Source of the DNA: Paraburkholderia largidicola
GTDB lineage: Bacteria > Pseudomonadota > Gammaproteobacteria > Burkholderiales > Burkholderiaceae
DNA: 64,000 bases
NCBI RefSeq assembly: GCF_013426895.1
Contig: NZ_AP023174.1
Coordinates: 1,984,001-2,048,000, forward strand
Reading direction: 5' to 3'
The first letter of the stretch is position 1, and the number at the start of each line of letters is the position of its first letter. This document shows positions 9,075-17,674 of this stretch, one piece after another. The position numbers and the translations under genes were made by a program. The notes below the pieces were generated by a model. The model saw only the letters and a list, made by a program, of their open reading frames with translations. It made no database searches and was not told where the DNA came from.

Positions 9075-9329
9075 TCAGGCGCTCCCTTCACGATGCGTCG
9101 ACGTATCGTCAACGGCACTGGTTTCGGCGTGATCCTGATCACGCACTTCGACCTCGGTTTGCGGCGAAGCCTCCTTCGGCTCGGGCCGCTCGGCGAGCTC
9201 GACATCCTTGTCGCTCAAACGCTTCACCCAATAGAGGTGATCGTCCGGCACGTCGCGCCCCTCGTCGGGCAGGAAGTCCTTCATATCCGGGTCGCGGATC
9301 TTCATACCCGCTGCGGGTTTGACGAACAT
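9075..9329 (-). CDS. DUF2635-family small tail protein (Mu gp38-like)
   Basis: 84 aa. The N-terminus (MFVKPAAGMKIRDPDMKDFLPDEG, VPDDHLYWVKRL) is the DUF2635 signature; the family always lies just before the sheath gene in Mu-like tails. Its function is unknown. The C-terminal ~35 residues are acidic and less conserved. A strong ribosome binding site (AGGAGTGACGC) precedes the ATG. Confidence 0.85.
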   Translation of the reverse strand: MFVKPAAGMKIRDPDMKDFLPDEGRDVPDDHLYWVKRLSDKDVELAERPEPKEASPQTEVEVRDQDHAETSAVDDTSTHREGSA

Positions 9330-9338
9330 GCGTCACTC

Positions 9339-9947
9339 CTAATCAGAAAAATCGAGGTCGATAACACCCTCTGCACGCCCGTCGGGCCCCGTGCTACGAG
9401 GTGCCGGTGGAATTGCGTCGGGGAATGGCGGATCGGGGTACGTCCCGTTCGGGTCAAACGGGCTCGCGAGGTCGACGGTGAGCTGCATGCGCTCGAGCGT
9501 GTTATTCACATCGGGCTCGAAGGCCTCATAGATCTGGAAGTGCAGCGCGATACTGACGGCCGCGAAATGCACGCGACCGTCCGAGCTGTATTCCGTCGTT
9601 GTATCGATGGCCGGGAAGTCCTGCGTCTCGCCTCGAATGCCGACGTCGCGCAGCAGGATGTCCTCGATGGTCGCGCCGAGCGTATCGAGGGCGTCCTGCG
9701 CGACCTCCGCAGTCGACCCGGAAACGATTCCCCGGATCTCGATGACGAAATCCGTGTTGAACTGCGTCTGCCCGTTTGTTCCTAACGACGCTTTGCGCTC
9801 GGCACCATTTCGCACGAGGATCGCCGGCAGCTTCGACGGTGGCATGCTCCAATCTCCGGGTGACTGGATCGTTGGAGCGGCAGCTGCTCCCTGCAATGCG
9901 GCCACGACCAGCTGGCGCATCGCAGCGCGTCCTGTGGGATCAGCCAT
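9339..9947 (-). CDS. Putative tail completion/terminator protein
   Basis: 202 aa. I do not recognise a named family with certainty. It starts MADPTGRAAMRQLVVAALQGA, has an 'FVIEIRGIVSGSTAEVAQDALDTLGATIEDILL' centre (mean helix-strand pattern of tail terminators) and ends in a Pro-rich acidic tail. Its place between the head-tail joining protein and the tail genes is where head-closure or tail-terminator proteins are encoded. The start overlaps the upstream stop by eight bases. Confidence 0.6.
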   Translation of the reverse strand: MADPTGRAAMRQLVVAALQGAAAAPTIQSPGDWSMPPSKLPAILVRNGAERKASLGTNGQTQFNTDFVIEIRGIVSGSTAEVAQDALDTLGATIEDILLRDVGIRGETQDFPAIDTTTEYSSDGRVHFAAVSIALHFQIYEAFEPDVNNTLERMQLTVDLASPFDPNGTYPDPPFPDAIPPAPRSTGPDGRAEGVIDLDFSD

Positions 9948-10290
9948 CGACGTTACTAACCAGATTGAGCATGAGACCGCCGCCGCCCCATCCATCGAGC
10001 CGCGCTTCGCGCACGACATAGACGAGGCCTGTGCGGATGATCTGCAGCTGGTCGTCCTGCACCGGCGCCGAGGCGAACTGCGATTGCTGGATCCCCAGCC
10101 GCGGCTGAACCGTCGCAACCTGTGCGCCGTCGACGATTGAGAGCTCGAGGAAGGCTTCGTCGAATACGCCGTCGATCTCGTACGGAACGGCACCAGAGAC
10201 GGGTATGTACATCACCCGTTCCGCCTCGCCGAACGTCTTCATCACCACGCCGTTCATCCGGTCGGTGACGGCGCGCCAATCGAACGGCAT
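9940..10290 (-). CDS. Head-tail joining protein (lambda FII-like)
   Basis: 116 aa, close to lambda gpFII in length. It begins 'MPFDWRAVTDRMNGVVMKTFGEAERVMYIP', and contains 'IDGVFDEAFLELSIVDGAQVATVQPRLGI' and 'VQDDQLQIIRTGLVYVVREARLDGWGG', the pattern of the phage head-tail attachment (FII) family. It lies directly downstream of the capsid gene, as in lambda (D-E-FI-FII). Confidence 0.78.
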   Translation of the reverse strand: MPFDWRAVTDRMNGVVMKTFGEAERVMYIPVSGAVPYEIDGVFDEAFLELSIVDGAQVATVQPRLGIQQSQFASAPVQDDQLQIIRTGLVYVVREARLDGWGGGGLMLNLVSNVDG

Positions 10291-10294
10291 TGGC

Positions 10295-11332
10295 TTATGC
10301 GCCGGCGCGGCCGGTCTGCAGCATCTCCGGCCGCGTGCAGATATGCAGCGGGTAGGAATAGCCTTCCATCTTCCAGAACGAATTGCGATCGCGGTCGGGG
10401 ATGGGAATGACGTACATCGGCTTGCCCGGCGTGTTCACCCATTCGAACGATTCGCCCGGCGCCAGCGCGCGACGGAATACGCCGGGTGCGCCGACCGGGA
10501 AGAACTTGACCTTGTCGTCCGGAATCTTGATCGTCGTGTTGTCGTCCGAACCGCGGTAGTTCATCCAGTAGATGCCAGCGAACTTGAACGTGTCGAACGC
10601 GGCGCCCTGGCTGTCGTCGCGAAGATCTGCGGCCGCCGACCAGTTGATGTACGTGCGGATGACGTCGACGTGGTTGACGAAATCGTCGTAGAACGCATCG
10701 CCGCACATTGCGTATACACGCGTCGTCGGCAACCATGCGCCCTGCGCCTTGCGCATCATTGCGCGCCGGATGGCGTTGCAGATTGGGCGGATGCTGTTCG
10801 CGGTCTGTGCCGTGAGATCGAAAGGCACTTCCGCCGCAGGCGTGATGCCGAACTCGTCGAAGAAGTTGTAGATCACGGATCCCGACGCATCGAGGAGCAG
10901 CCCTTGCACTGCGCCCACACGGTGAAATTCCCACGTGTATTCGATGTTCTTCAGGATGCCCGTCGGGCCGCTTAGACGCCGCGCGACTTCCGCCTGCACC
11001 TGCATGAGTTCAGATTCGGTACCGAACGCACGGATGTCCTGAATTTCGTTCGCGGTGATTGTGTCGCTGTGCATCAAACGCGGCACGCGGAAGTAACGTG
11101 CTGCGCGCGTTTCGGTGACACGCTGCGTGCCTTCCGCACCACGCGGCGACGTCGGGATGAGGATCAGCTGGCCCTGACGCTGCTCGACGGCGAGCGTCGT
11201 ATTACGGATCGGCTCGTCATCGAAGATATCGAGATCGCCGAGCCCCTGCGGCTGATACGGATATTTGTCGACCGCAGCGGTGAGCTGGATGGTCGAAAAG
11301 GCATCCTGATGGAAAACGTCCAAACTGGCCAT
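10295..11332 (-). CDS. Major capsid protein (lambda gpE family)
   Basis: 345 aa, near the 341 aa of lambda gpE. The ORF could extend to 11452, but the extension crosses the hairpin and the decoration gene, so I use the ATG at 11332 (MASLDVFHQDAFSTIQLTAAVDK). Family features include 'YQPQGLGDLDIFDDEPIRNTTLAVEQR', 'RVPRLMHSDTITANEIQ' and the C-terminal 'SFWKMEGYSYPLHICTRPEMLQ' with SYPLxxxxRPE typical of gpE relatives. A GGAG ribosome site lies upstream. Confidence 0.92.
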   Translation of the reverse strand: MASLDVFHQDAFSTIQLTAAVDKYPYQPQGLGDLDIFDDEPIRNTTLAVEQRQGQLILIPTSPRGAEGTQRVTETRAARYFRVPRLMHSDTITANEIQDIRAFGTESELMQVQAEVARRLSGPTGILKNIEYTWEFHRVGAVQGLLLDASGSVIYNFFDEFGITPAAEVPFDLTAQTANSIRPICNAIRRAMMRKAQGAWLPTTRVYAMCGDAFYDDFVNHVDVIRTYINWSAAADLRDDSQGAAFDTFKFAGIYWMNYRGSDDNTTIKIPDDKVKFFPVGAPGVFRRALAPGESFEWVNTPGKPMYVIPIPDRDRNSFWKMEGYSYPLHICTRPEMLQTGRAGA

Positions 11333-11341
11333 TATTGGCTC

Positions 11342-11371
11342 CAAAAATAATAATGGCCGCGAACGCGGCCA
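11342..11371 (-). terminator. Terminator-like hairpin before the capsid gene
   Basis: Minus strand: TGGCCGC-GTTC-GCGGCCA followed by a T-rich run (TTATTATTTTT). It sits between decoration and capsid genes. Like the hairpin before the tail tube gene it precedes one of the most highly needed virion proteins. Confidence 0.5.
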
Positions 11372-11405
11372 CGGGACAAACGAGGGAGATCTGCGGAGAC
11401 AGGGG

Positions 11406-12062
11406 TTAGCGGGTGATGATCCCGAGCGCGGCGAGTTGCCCCTTTGCGGCATTCAGCTGTGCCGTCGTGATACCCGCCGGCCAGATCAACTCGCCACCGT
11501 TTACTTCCGCGTCGCGAACCACCGCAAGACCCGGCACGTCCGCCAACGTCGCGTCGTAGGTGCCGAACCCGATGCCAGCTGCGATCTGCGTGCCGTCGGT
11601 GGCCGTCGGATTCAGCGGCACCAGCGACGCGGAGAGGAGTGACACCGTGACGTCGAACTCGTCACCGACAACGAAATCCGTCGCGCCGTCGGCGATCGCG
11701 AACTTGATGCCATCGGAAAATGTCTGCCCGACGACGACGTCGCCAATGACGTCTCCCGTCGGATCGAACACGCGGAACGTGCCGCTGTTCGCCGCGGCCG
11801 CCGTGCAGCGCACGACGTAGATGCCTGCCTGCGCGTTCGGTAGTACCGGCGTCGTGGCATCGAGGGTGAATGCACCGTTACCGGTGTTGCCGGCCTTCGC
11901 CGCGGCTGCCGCAGTGCCGCCCGCCTTCTTCGCGACGACCTCGCCGGGAAGGTGTTTCACCGCACCACTGAACGTCATCGGGTCGCGCGAGCGGTGGCCG
12001 CGCGCTTCGGACACGAGGAAGCCACCATCGTGCCGGTTTTCAAGCAGAGGAGTCTGAGCCAT
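11406..12062 (-). CDS. Head decoration protein (lambda gpD-like, enlarged)
   Basis: 218 aa, twice the size of lambda gpD (110 aa). The N-terminal (PLLENRHDGGFLVSEARGHRSRDPMTFSG) and C-terminal (GIGFGTYDAT..GLAVVRDAEVNGGELIW) parts match gpD-like decoration proteins. Between them lies an inserted ~85 residue beta domain (GNGAFTLDATTPVLPNAQ ... DGATDFVVGDEFDVTV), a segment that recurs in phage surface proteins. It stabilises the expanded capsid. Confidence 0.88.
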   Translation of the reverse strand: MAQTPLLENRHDGGFLVSEARGHRSRDPMTFSGAVKHLPGEVVAKKAGGTAAAAAKAGNTGNGAFTLDATTPVLPNAQAGIYVVRCTAAAANSGTFRVFDPTGDVIGDVVVGQTFSDGIKFAIADGATDFVVGDEFDVTVSLLSASLVPLNPTATDGTQIAAGIGFGTYDATLADVPGLAVVRDAEVNGGELIWPAGITTAQLNAAKGQLAALGIITR

Positions 12063-12104
12063 GATCGGATTCCAGAGTGAGAGATTGAACTAAGGTTCCT
12101 GCGC

Positions 12105-12746
12105 TTAGCGGCGACGCTTCGCGCCGGCTTTCTGGAACGCGACGTCCCAGCTCGCCGCGATCGACTGCTCGCTGCTCGCGCTGCGATCGCTGTCGATTCC
12201 GAGGTTCGGATTCTGGCGACGTCCCCGACTACCTTCCGGCGCCGGAGAACCATCGAGAACCTCAATCGCCTCGCTGCGCGTCATGGACGTCGTGAAAGCG
12301 AGCTTGCATGCCAGAACCGGGTTGCGACCGGCGCCCTTGCTCGCAAAGATCGCGGCACAGCGCGCGCGTTCGCGACGACGCGCGCGAGCTGCCGCGCTGT
12401 TGCCGCGCATCTCTTCCTCATCGTCATCGTCTTCGGCGTCCGGATCGCTGTTGTTATCATCGTCAGCCGCACGCTTGCCCTTCTTGCCCTTGCCACCTTC
12501 GTTGTTCTGGTCGCCGTCTCCATCGCCATCGCCGTCGCCATCACCATCGCCTTCAGCGCGGCTTCCGCGGGCGTCGCCGTCCTCGCGATTCTGGCCATCG
12601 TCCTCGTCGGACGCGCGCTTGCCTTTCTTACCCTTGCCGCTGTCGTCGTTCGAATTGTCGTTCTCGTCCGATGCACGAGAGCCGCGGCCGAGATGGGCGA
12701 AGCTCAACCCACCTCGTGACATGAGGTTGCGTAACGTATTGCTCAT
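12105..12746 (-). CDS. Acidic scaffold-like protein with Gly-Asp repeats
   Basis: 213 aa. It lies between the S49 protease and decoration genes, where lambda encodes its scaffold Nu3 as the tail of gpC. The N-terminal half is extremely acidic with repeated (GD)n and two near-identical 'GKGKKGKRA-D/S-D' blocks. The C-terminal half (RERARCAAIFASKGAGRNPVLACKLAFTTSMTRSEAIEVLDGSPAP) resembles the C-terminal region of phage head proteases. I infer a scaffold that has become a separate gene. Confidence 0.65.
   Translation of the reverse strand: MSNTLRNLMSRGGLSFAHLGRGSRASDENDNSNDDSGKGKKGKRASDEDDGQNREDGDARGSRAEGDGDGDGDGDGDGDQNNEGGKGKKGKRAADDDNNSDPDAEDDDDEEEMRGNSAAARARRRERARCAAIFASKGAGRNPVLACKLAFTTSMTRSEAIEVLDGSPAPEGSRGRRQNPNLGIDSDRSASSEQSIAASWDVAFQKAGAKRRR
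12520..12556. repeat. Hexamer repeat encoding (Gly-Asp)n
   Basis: A tandem of about six imperfect copies of GCCATC/GCCGTC (plus strand) encodes a Gly-Asp stretch on the minus strand inside the scaffold-like gene. Such repeats can change copy number by slippage. Confidence 0.75.
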
Positions 12747-12772
12747 TGGATTTACCCTGATGGTGGGATGAA

Positions 12773-13657
12773 TCAGCCCAGCTCTTCGAGCAGGGACGCG
12801 AAAGCTTCGTCCGGTGCCATGACGGCATCGGCGAAGCCGATATCGACGCCGTCGGCGCCGAGAAAGGTGCCGGCCTCCGTGTCACGCACGACGGCCGTTT
12901 TGAGATCGCGATTGCGGGCGACGGTTTTGACGAAGATCTCGCCCATCTTGTCGACGTCGGACTGAAAGCGCGCGAGCGCCTCTTTCGACAGCGGATTGAA
13001 TTCGTTGCCGTCGGCTTTCTTCGCACCGTAATGAATAAGGGTGACGTCGATGCCGGCTTTCGAAAGTGCCTGCGACATGTCGACGTGCATGCAGATCACA
13101 CCCACGCTGCCGGTACCGCCCGTGCGCGGGACGATAATTCTGTCAGCGGCGCTTGCGATCGCGTAGGCGGCCGAATAGGCGCTCTCGGTGAGGACGGCCC
13201 AGATCGGTTTGCGTCCGCGTGCCTCATAGATCGCGTCGACCAAATCGAAGCAGCCCGCCACTTCGCCGCCCGGGGAGTCGATATCAAGCATGATCGCGCG
13301 CACATCCGGATCGCCGAGCGCCATGCTCAGCAGCGCGCGAATGCCGTCGTAACCCGTCATGCCGGAATAGGGCTCCAGCATGCCGAGCTTGTGCACGAGC
13401 GTGCCTTCGATCGGAATGCGAGCCACGCCCTGCGCAACGTCATAGGGCTTGTACTGCGCTTCTTCGCTATCGTCCTCGGCATCGAGAAACGCGCGCGCGC
13501 CGCCGTTCGTCAGCTCGAGCGTCGTGCCGTCGCCGCGAAAGAGATGCGAGATGCCGAAGCGGTCCGCGAGCGCGGCCATCACGACTTCTGCCTTGTGCGG
13601 CAGGATCGCTATCGGCACATTGAAAAGCCGCGTGGCAAGGTGGGGATAGTTGATCAT
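12773..13657 (-). CDS. S49/SppA-type head maturation protease (lambda gpC-like)
   Basis: 294 aa. Serine protease that processes the scaffold/head during capsid maturation. Typical S49 blocks are visible: 'VARIPIEGTLVHKLG', 'IMLDIDSPGGEVAG', the catalytic Ser region 'ESAYSAAYAIASAADRI', 'GTGSVGVICMHVD' and the Lys region 'IHYGAKKADGNEFNPLS'. I use the ATG at 13657, which overlaps the portal stop (ATGA). It ends after the protease domain, without the scaffold tail found in lambda gpC, which fits the separate downstream gene. Confidence 0.9.
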   Translation of the reverse strand: MINYPHLATRLFNVPIAILPHKAEVVMAALADRFGISHLFRGDGTTLELTNGGARAFLDAEDDSEEAQYKPYDVAQGVARIPIEGTLVHKLGMLEPYSGMTGYDGIRALLSMALGDPDVRAIMLDIDSPGGEVAGCFDLVDAIYEARGRKPIWAVLTESAYSAAYAIASAADRIIVPRTGGTGSVGVICMHVDMSQALSKAGIDVTLIHYGAKKADGNEFNPLSKEALARFQSDVDKMGEIFVKTVARNRDLKTAVVRDTEAGTFLGADGVDIGFADAVMAPDEAFASLLEELG

Positions 13658-15306
13658 GCTGCCTTTGGCTCTTCGGGAGGTTCGTCGGTACGCGAGGCAA
13701 GTTCGGCGCCGCCCCATTCGGGCAGCGGCATGCCGCGCTCCCTGAATGCCTGGATCTCGATCTGCCGCTGATCGATGACTTCTTCCCAGTCCAGGCCCTG
13801 CTCGGCCGCTTCCTGCTTAAGTGTGGTGAGCGCGGCATCCATCTTGAGAATGGAGCCCTGCGGCTCTTTGACAGGATCAACCCAGCCACGCGCGGGCCCG
13901 AGCCACGAGCACGCCGCGTACGCTGTCGCTGCCTCAATGAAGTCGGGCGCGCCCTTCGGCAGCGGCAGCTCGTCGTTCTCCATCGATTCGCGGAGCCACA
14001 CTGCATACATGGGCGTCGCGGTGCCGGCCGAAAAATCCAGCCGACGGCGGATCAGCGTCTTCCAACCCTCGAGCATCGAGCCGCGCATGTTCGAGTAATT
14101 GCTTCTCGACCAGTCCTGCGTGACCTGCTCGATCGGTACGCCAAGCGCCGAGGCGACGCAGCCCTGCATCTCGTGCACGAACTCCGTAAAGCCGTTGTGC
14201 GGGTGATCGGACGTCAGTGCCTTGATCTCCTCGCCCGGCGCGAGAGCCGGCACACGCACGCCGTTGAACATGGCCGGGCGCTCATCGTTCCAGTCCTTTC
14301 GCAGGCTCTGATAGAACTTGAGTTCCTGATCGCCCCCGAGCGCATCCTGCACTTCGGCCGGATCGTATGGGCTCGTGACATACGTGCCGATCGACGCAGC
14401 GAGCGCGGCGGCCTGCAACTCGATCCCGTAGTAGCGCGCGAGCATCTTCGCGTGCGCCAGCACCGGAATGAACACGCCGATACCACGGTTCTGGCCAGCG
14501 CGATCGCGGTCATAGTCGTGAATCACGCGCCGCCAGCCGTCGTCATCTTCGCGCTCGACACGCTCCCACTCCATGCTCTCGACGGCGTTGTACCAGTCGT
14601 TCTGGTGCGCACGGCGGATGTGATACGCGATCGGCACGCCGTCATCGTCGACCTCGACGCCTCCGCGCAAGTGCCTCGTATCGACCATCTGCATGGGGTT
14701 CGACAGGCGGTCCGGGTCCACGACGAGATAGCACGTCGCGTAATGTGCGGCGCCGCGGTCGACGCGCTCGGGCTTCCAGTAGTTGACGATCAGATCTTCG
14801 CCGTCGATCAGCTTGTGACGCAGCGCAAGACGCAGCTGCTGCGAGACGGTGAGCTGCCGCGACACGTCGTTGTAACGGCCAAGGTCGTTCGAGAACAGGC
14901 GCCAGCGCGCCTCGGCAGCGCTCGCGAATTCCTTCGCCCACTGGATATCGAAGTTCGCCCCGCTGATCAGACGCAGCGCGCGATAGTCGGGCGCTGCGGA
15001 CAGGCGCAGCGAAGCGCCGATCGCGTTGTCGAGTATCCTGGTGATACCACCGCTCGACCGCCCGTCATTGCGAACCTGATCGCGCGAGCGCGCGACCATC
15101 CGATCGCGGAATTGCGTGATCTCCGCATCGGGCGAACGGATCCATGGCAGCCACGCGCCCATCTCCTGCGTCTGCCATTCCGCGGCCTGGTACGGAAAAT
15201 ACGCGGCGCCAATCTGGCTGCCGAGAGGCATACCGTTCGGATACTCGCCGCGCGCACGACGAATGGGATTACCTCGCACGTCGACGAGCGTGATGTCTTT
15301 ACCCAT
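13654..15306 (-). CDS. Portal protein (lambda gpB family)
   Basis: 550 aa, similar to lambda gpB (533 aa). Dodecameric DNA portal of the head. Conserved features: 'ARSRDQVRNDGRSSGGITRILDNAIGA', 'LIDGEDLIVNYWKPE', 'GVPIAYHIRRAHQNDW', 'MLARYYGIELQAAALAA' and 'SNYSNMRGSMLEGWK'. The order terminase-gpW-portal-protease matches lambda. Confidence 0.93.
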   Translation of the reverse strand: MGKDITLVDVRGNPIRRARGEYPNGMPLGSQIGAAYFPYQAAEWQTQEMGAWLPWIRSPDAEITQFRDRMVARSRDQVRNDGRSSGGITRILDNAIGASLRLSAAPDYRALRLISGANFDIQWAKEFASAAEARWRLFSNDLGRYNDVSRQLTVSQQLRLALRHKLIDGEDLIVNYWKPERVDRGAAHYATCYLVVDPDRLSNPMQMVDTRHLRGGVEVDDDGVPIAYHIRRAHQNDWYNAVESMEWERVEREDDDGWRRVIHDYDRDRAGQNRGIGVFIPVLAHAKMLARYYGIELQAAALAASIGTYVTSPYDPAEVQDALGGDQELKFYQSLRKDWNDERPAMFNGVRVPALAPGEEIKALTSDHPHNGFTEFVHEMQGCVASALGVPIEQVTQDWSRSNYSNMRGSMLEGWKTLIRRRLDFSAGTATPMYAVWLRESMENDELPLPKGAPDFIEAATAYAACSWLGPARGWVDPVKEPQGSILKMDAALTTLKQEAAEQGLDWEEVIDQRQIEIQAFRERGMPLPEWGGAELASRTDEPPEEPKAA

Positions 15307-15575
15307 CAGAACACCGGCGTGATGTAGCGGCGGCGATTGATACAGACGCCCGGGTTGAGCGCCTGTTGCAGCTCGGCGATCAACATGCGCAGGTTGGCCA
15401 TGCTTGTCTGCTGAAACGTCACGCTCCTCGAACCGTCGCCCTGCGCGTACGACACCGTGACGGCCTTCTCACCCGTGCGTAGATCGATCAGGGCCTGCTG
15501 CGCCTGGGCGAGCGCGGCCTGCAGCTGCGCATCGCTCATGCCGTAGTACGGCGAGCTGAGATCTGTAGTGGCCAT
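15306..15575 (-). CDS. gpW-like head-tail joining protein
   Basis: 89 aa. Small head-completion protein that plugs the portal. The helix 'MSDAQLQAALAQAQQALIDLRTG', the hairpin 'KAVTVSYAQGDGSRSVTFQQTS' and the helix 'MANLRMLIAELQQAL' are the gpW fold. The ATG at 15575 is chosen because it follows the terminase stop by five bases. The gene ends one base into the portal start region. Confidence 0.88.
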   Translation of the reverse strand: MATTDLSSPYYGMSDAQLQAALAQAQQALIDLRTGEKAVTVSYAQGDGSRSVTFQQTSMANLRMLIAELQQALNPGVCINRRRYITPVF

Positions 15576-15580
15576 AGGAT

Positions 15581-17674
15581 TTAGCGAAAACGGTGAACAG
15601 CGGATTTCGACTTCTGCTGCGCGGTGCCGGAGCCCAACGTCGATTGCGGCGCGCTCGGCGCCGGTGTGGCCGATCCCGCGATCAGGGATGTGTTCGAGTC
15701 CCACGGCGCCGCCCACGACGGCGGCTTATTCCAGTCGATCTGCGACAGGCCGTGGAGATGCGCCATCACGTGCGTGAGCACCATCAGATCGAGCGCCTCG
15801 TTCCGGCGGCTCTTGATGGCCTTCTCCCATCGCCCGTTCTTCGCGCGCGTCTCGGCGGTCAGCTGCTCGAACCAGACGTGAGGTTCTTCGGGAGAGCGCA
15901 GCGCATATGGAAAATGCACGTACCACTCGCCGATCTCGGCCGACTGGAGCTGCCCCGACAGATCGTCCTTGAAGCTGTTCGGGTTGAACTGCGCAACGGG
16001 GACGGTGCCGCCGGCGGCCGCGCGGTTCGATTTGCGCGCGGTGTCCGGATACGTCACGACAAGCCGCTGCGCAAGCAACGCACTGGCGCCCTTCGTGGGA
16101 AGTACGGTCCACGCGTCGCGCCCTGCGATCCTGCCGATCAGGCGGACAATGCCGTCCATCTTTCGCCACCGTCGCCACGCGGAATACGCCTGCTGCGTCA
16201 CGCCCGCTTCGCCGCCGCTATCGAAGCCGAAAGCGCGAATCGGCATCCGGCGCCGCGTGCCGTCGGCCAGCGGATATGTGCGCGTGATGATCTCGAGCAG
16301 CTGGTCCCAGTCGTCGGCGTTCGTCGCCGGATCGCCGAGCAGGCTCCCCTTCTCGATCACCCAGCTCTCGCCGTCGACGCCCCAGCCGCGCACCAGCCAT
16401 TCGAAGCGCCCGCCGTTCGCGTCGACACCCGCAGTGAGGAACCGAACGCCCTCGGGGATCTCCGCGAGCTTGAGCGCCGCCTCGGCGCGCTCGGCAAGCA
16501 CGTTCGCGTCGATCGATCCCGTGCCCCGCTTGGGCGAATACAGAAAGCCCCACTGCTTCGCGACGACCTGACGAAGCGTCTTGTCATCGCCGTCCACCTC
16601 ATACTCGCGCTCGGCTTTCGCTTTCGCACGTGCGAGGCCACCGATGCCGCCCAGGATGAACGGCGACATGGCGCCGACGATCCAGAACCCAGCACTGTCG
16701 CGCGCCGCGAGCTCGCCGGTCACGACGCCGTCCTGCGAGATCTCCTGCCCATCGCCGACCCACCCGCCGAATGGCGAGCGGTACGCAGCGAGGTTCATGG
16801 CGCGCCGCTCGCGGTCCTCGATCAGACAGCCGTTCACCGGGCACACCAGGCGAGCCTTTTCCTGGATCTCGTCGAGGCTCCAGTCGTCCTGATAATGCAG
16901 CGTCATGTACCGTGCGGCGATTGGCACCGGGCTCGACCACGCGCCGCAGTGCGGGCACGGCCAGTACCAGACGCGTCGATCGCTATCGCCGTACAGCGCC
17001 ATGATGCCGGCGGTCCAGTCACGCTCCGGAACCATTCCTCGCGCGCGGTCCGGGTGGCTCATCGCGAGCAGCATGGACTGGCGCCCGAACGTCTGGCGCC
17101 GCACGTCGAGCACAGCTTTGATGTCGCCCAGCGATTCGGGATACGCATCAACCTCGTCGGCGACGATTCTCGGCGCCGACTTGTTGATCAGGTTGTTGTC
17201 GTTTGCCGAAAGAAACTCGACACGCATCGCGTCGAACATCTTGAAGTGCAGCGAATCGTCGACAGGTTTCGACCCGAGCTTCATTGCCATCTCGGCGTGG
17301 CTTCGGATCTGCGTGTTGATCCGGCTCTTGACGAACGCCTCGAGGCCGGGGTCCGTCTGCATGTACCAGAGCATGTCGCCCGGATCGTTGGCGACCGACT
17401 TCAGCAGCCAGTTCTGCGCTATCTCCGTTTTGCCCGACTGGCCGGGCCCGACCACCACCGTCGTCAGATAGTCGAGCCGCGTGAGCGTCTCCATTGGCGC
17501 AACGAGATACGGCGCTTTCTCGTGGTGCCAGCGGCCGACAAATCCGCCACCCTGATTCGACAGCCGGCGATTCATCGCCGCGTACTGCGCCACCGTCTCG
17601 CGCTTCGGTGGTATGAATGCCGCTAAGGCCTCGCGACCGATCTGGTATGCGTCGGCGTAAGCGTGCTCAAGCAT
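15581..17674 (-). CDS. Terminase large subunit (lambda gpA family)
   Basis: 697 aa. DNA packaging ATPase-nuclease. The Walker A-like motif GPGQSGKT is at residues 76-83 and the Walker B-like 'RIVADEVDAYP' near 170. A zinc-type CPHC (PCPHCGAW) and a downstream nuclease region with 'TAGVDANGGRFEWLVRGWG' and 'AFGFDSGGEA' aspartates follow. Such terminases cut at cos sites. The start overlaps the small subunit stop. Confidence 0.93.
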   Translation of the reverse strand: MLEHAYADAYQIGREALAAFIPPKRETVAQYAAMNRRLSNQGGGFVGRWHHEKAPYLVAPMETLTRLDYLTTVVVGPGQSGKTEIAQNWLLKSVANDPGDMLWYMQTDPGLEAFVKSRINTQIRSHAEMAMKLGSKPVDDSLHFKMFDAMRVEFLSANDNNLINKSAPRIVADEVDAYPESLGDIKAVLDVRRQTFGRQSMLLAMSHPDRARGMVPERDWTAGIMALYGDSDRRVWYWPCPHCGAWSSPVPIAARYMTLHYQDDWSLDEIQEKARLVCPVNGCLIEDRERRAMNLAAYRSPFGGWVGDGQEISQDGVVTGELAARDSAGFWIVGAMSPFILGGIGGLARAKAKAEREYEVDGDDKTLRQVVAKQWGFLYSPKRGTGSIDANVLAERAEAALKLAEIPEGVRFLTAGVDANGGRFEWLVRGWGVDGESWVIEKGSLLGDPATNADDWDQLLEIITRTYPLADGTRRRMPIRAFGFDSGGEAGVTQQAYSAWRRWRKMDGIVRLIGRIAGRDAWTVLPTKGASALLAQRLVVTYPDTARKSNRAAAGGTVPVAQFNPNSFKDDLSGQLQSAEIGEWYVHFPYALRSPEEPHVWFEQLTAETRAKNGRWEKAIKSRRNEALDLMVLTHVMAHLHGLSQIDWNKPPSWAAPWDSNTSLIAGSATPAPSAPQSTLGSGTAQQKSKSAVHRFR

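Noticed and set aside
10193..10290. Extended start of the tail completion gene at 10193
   Set aside because: The upstream extension is read in another frame of the head-tail joining gene; ATG at 9947 overlaps the upstream stop properly.
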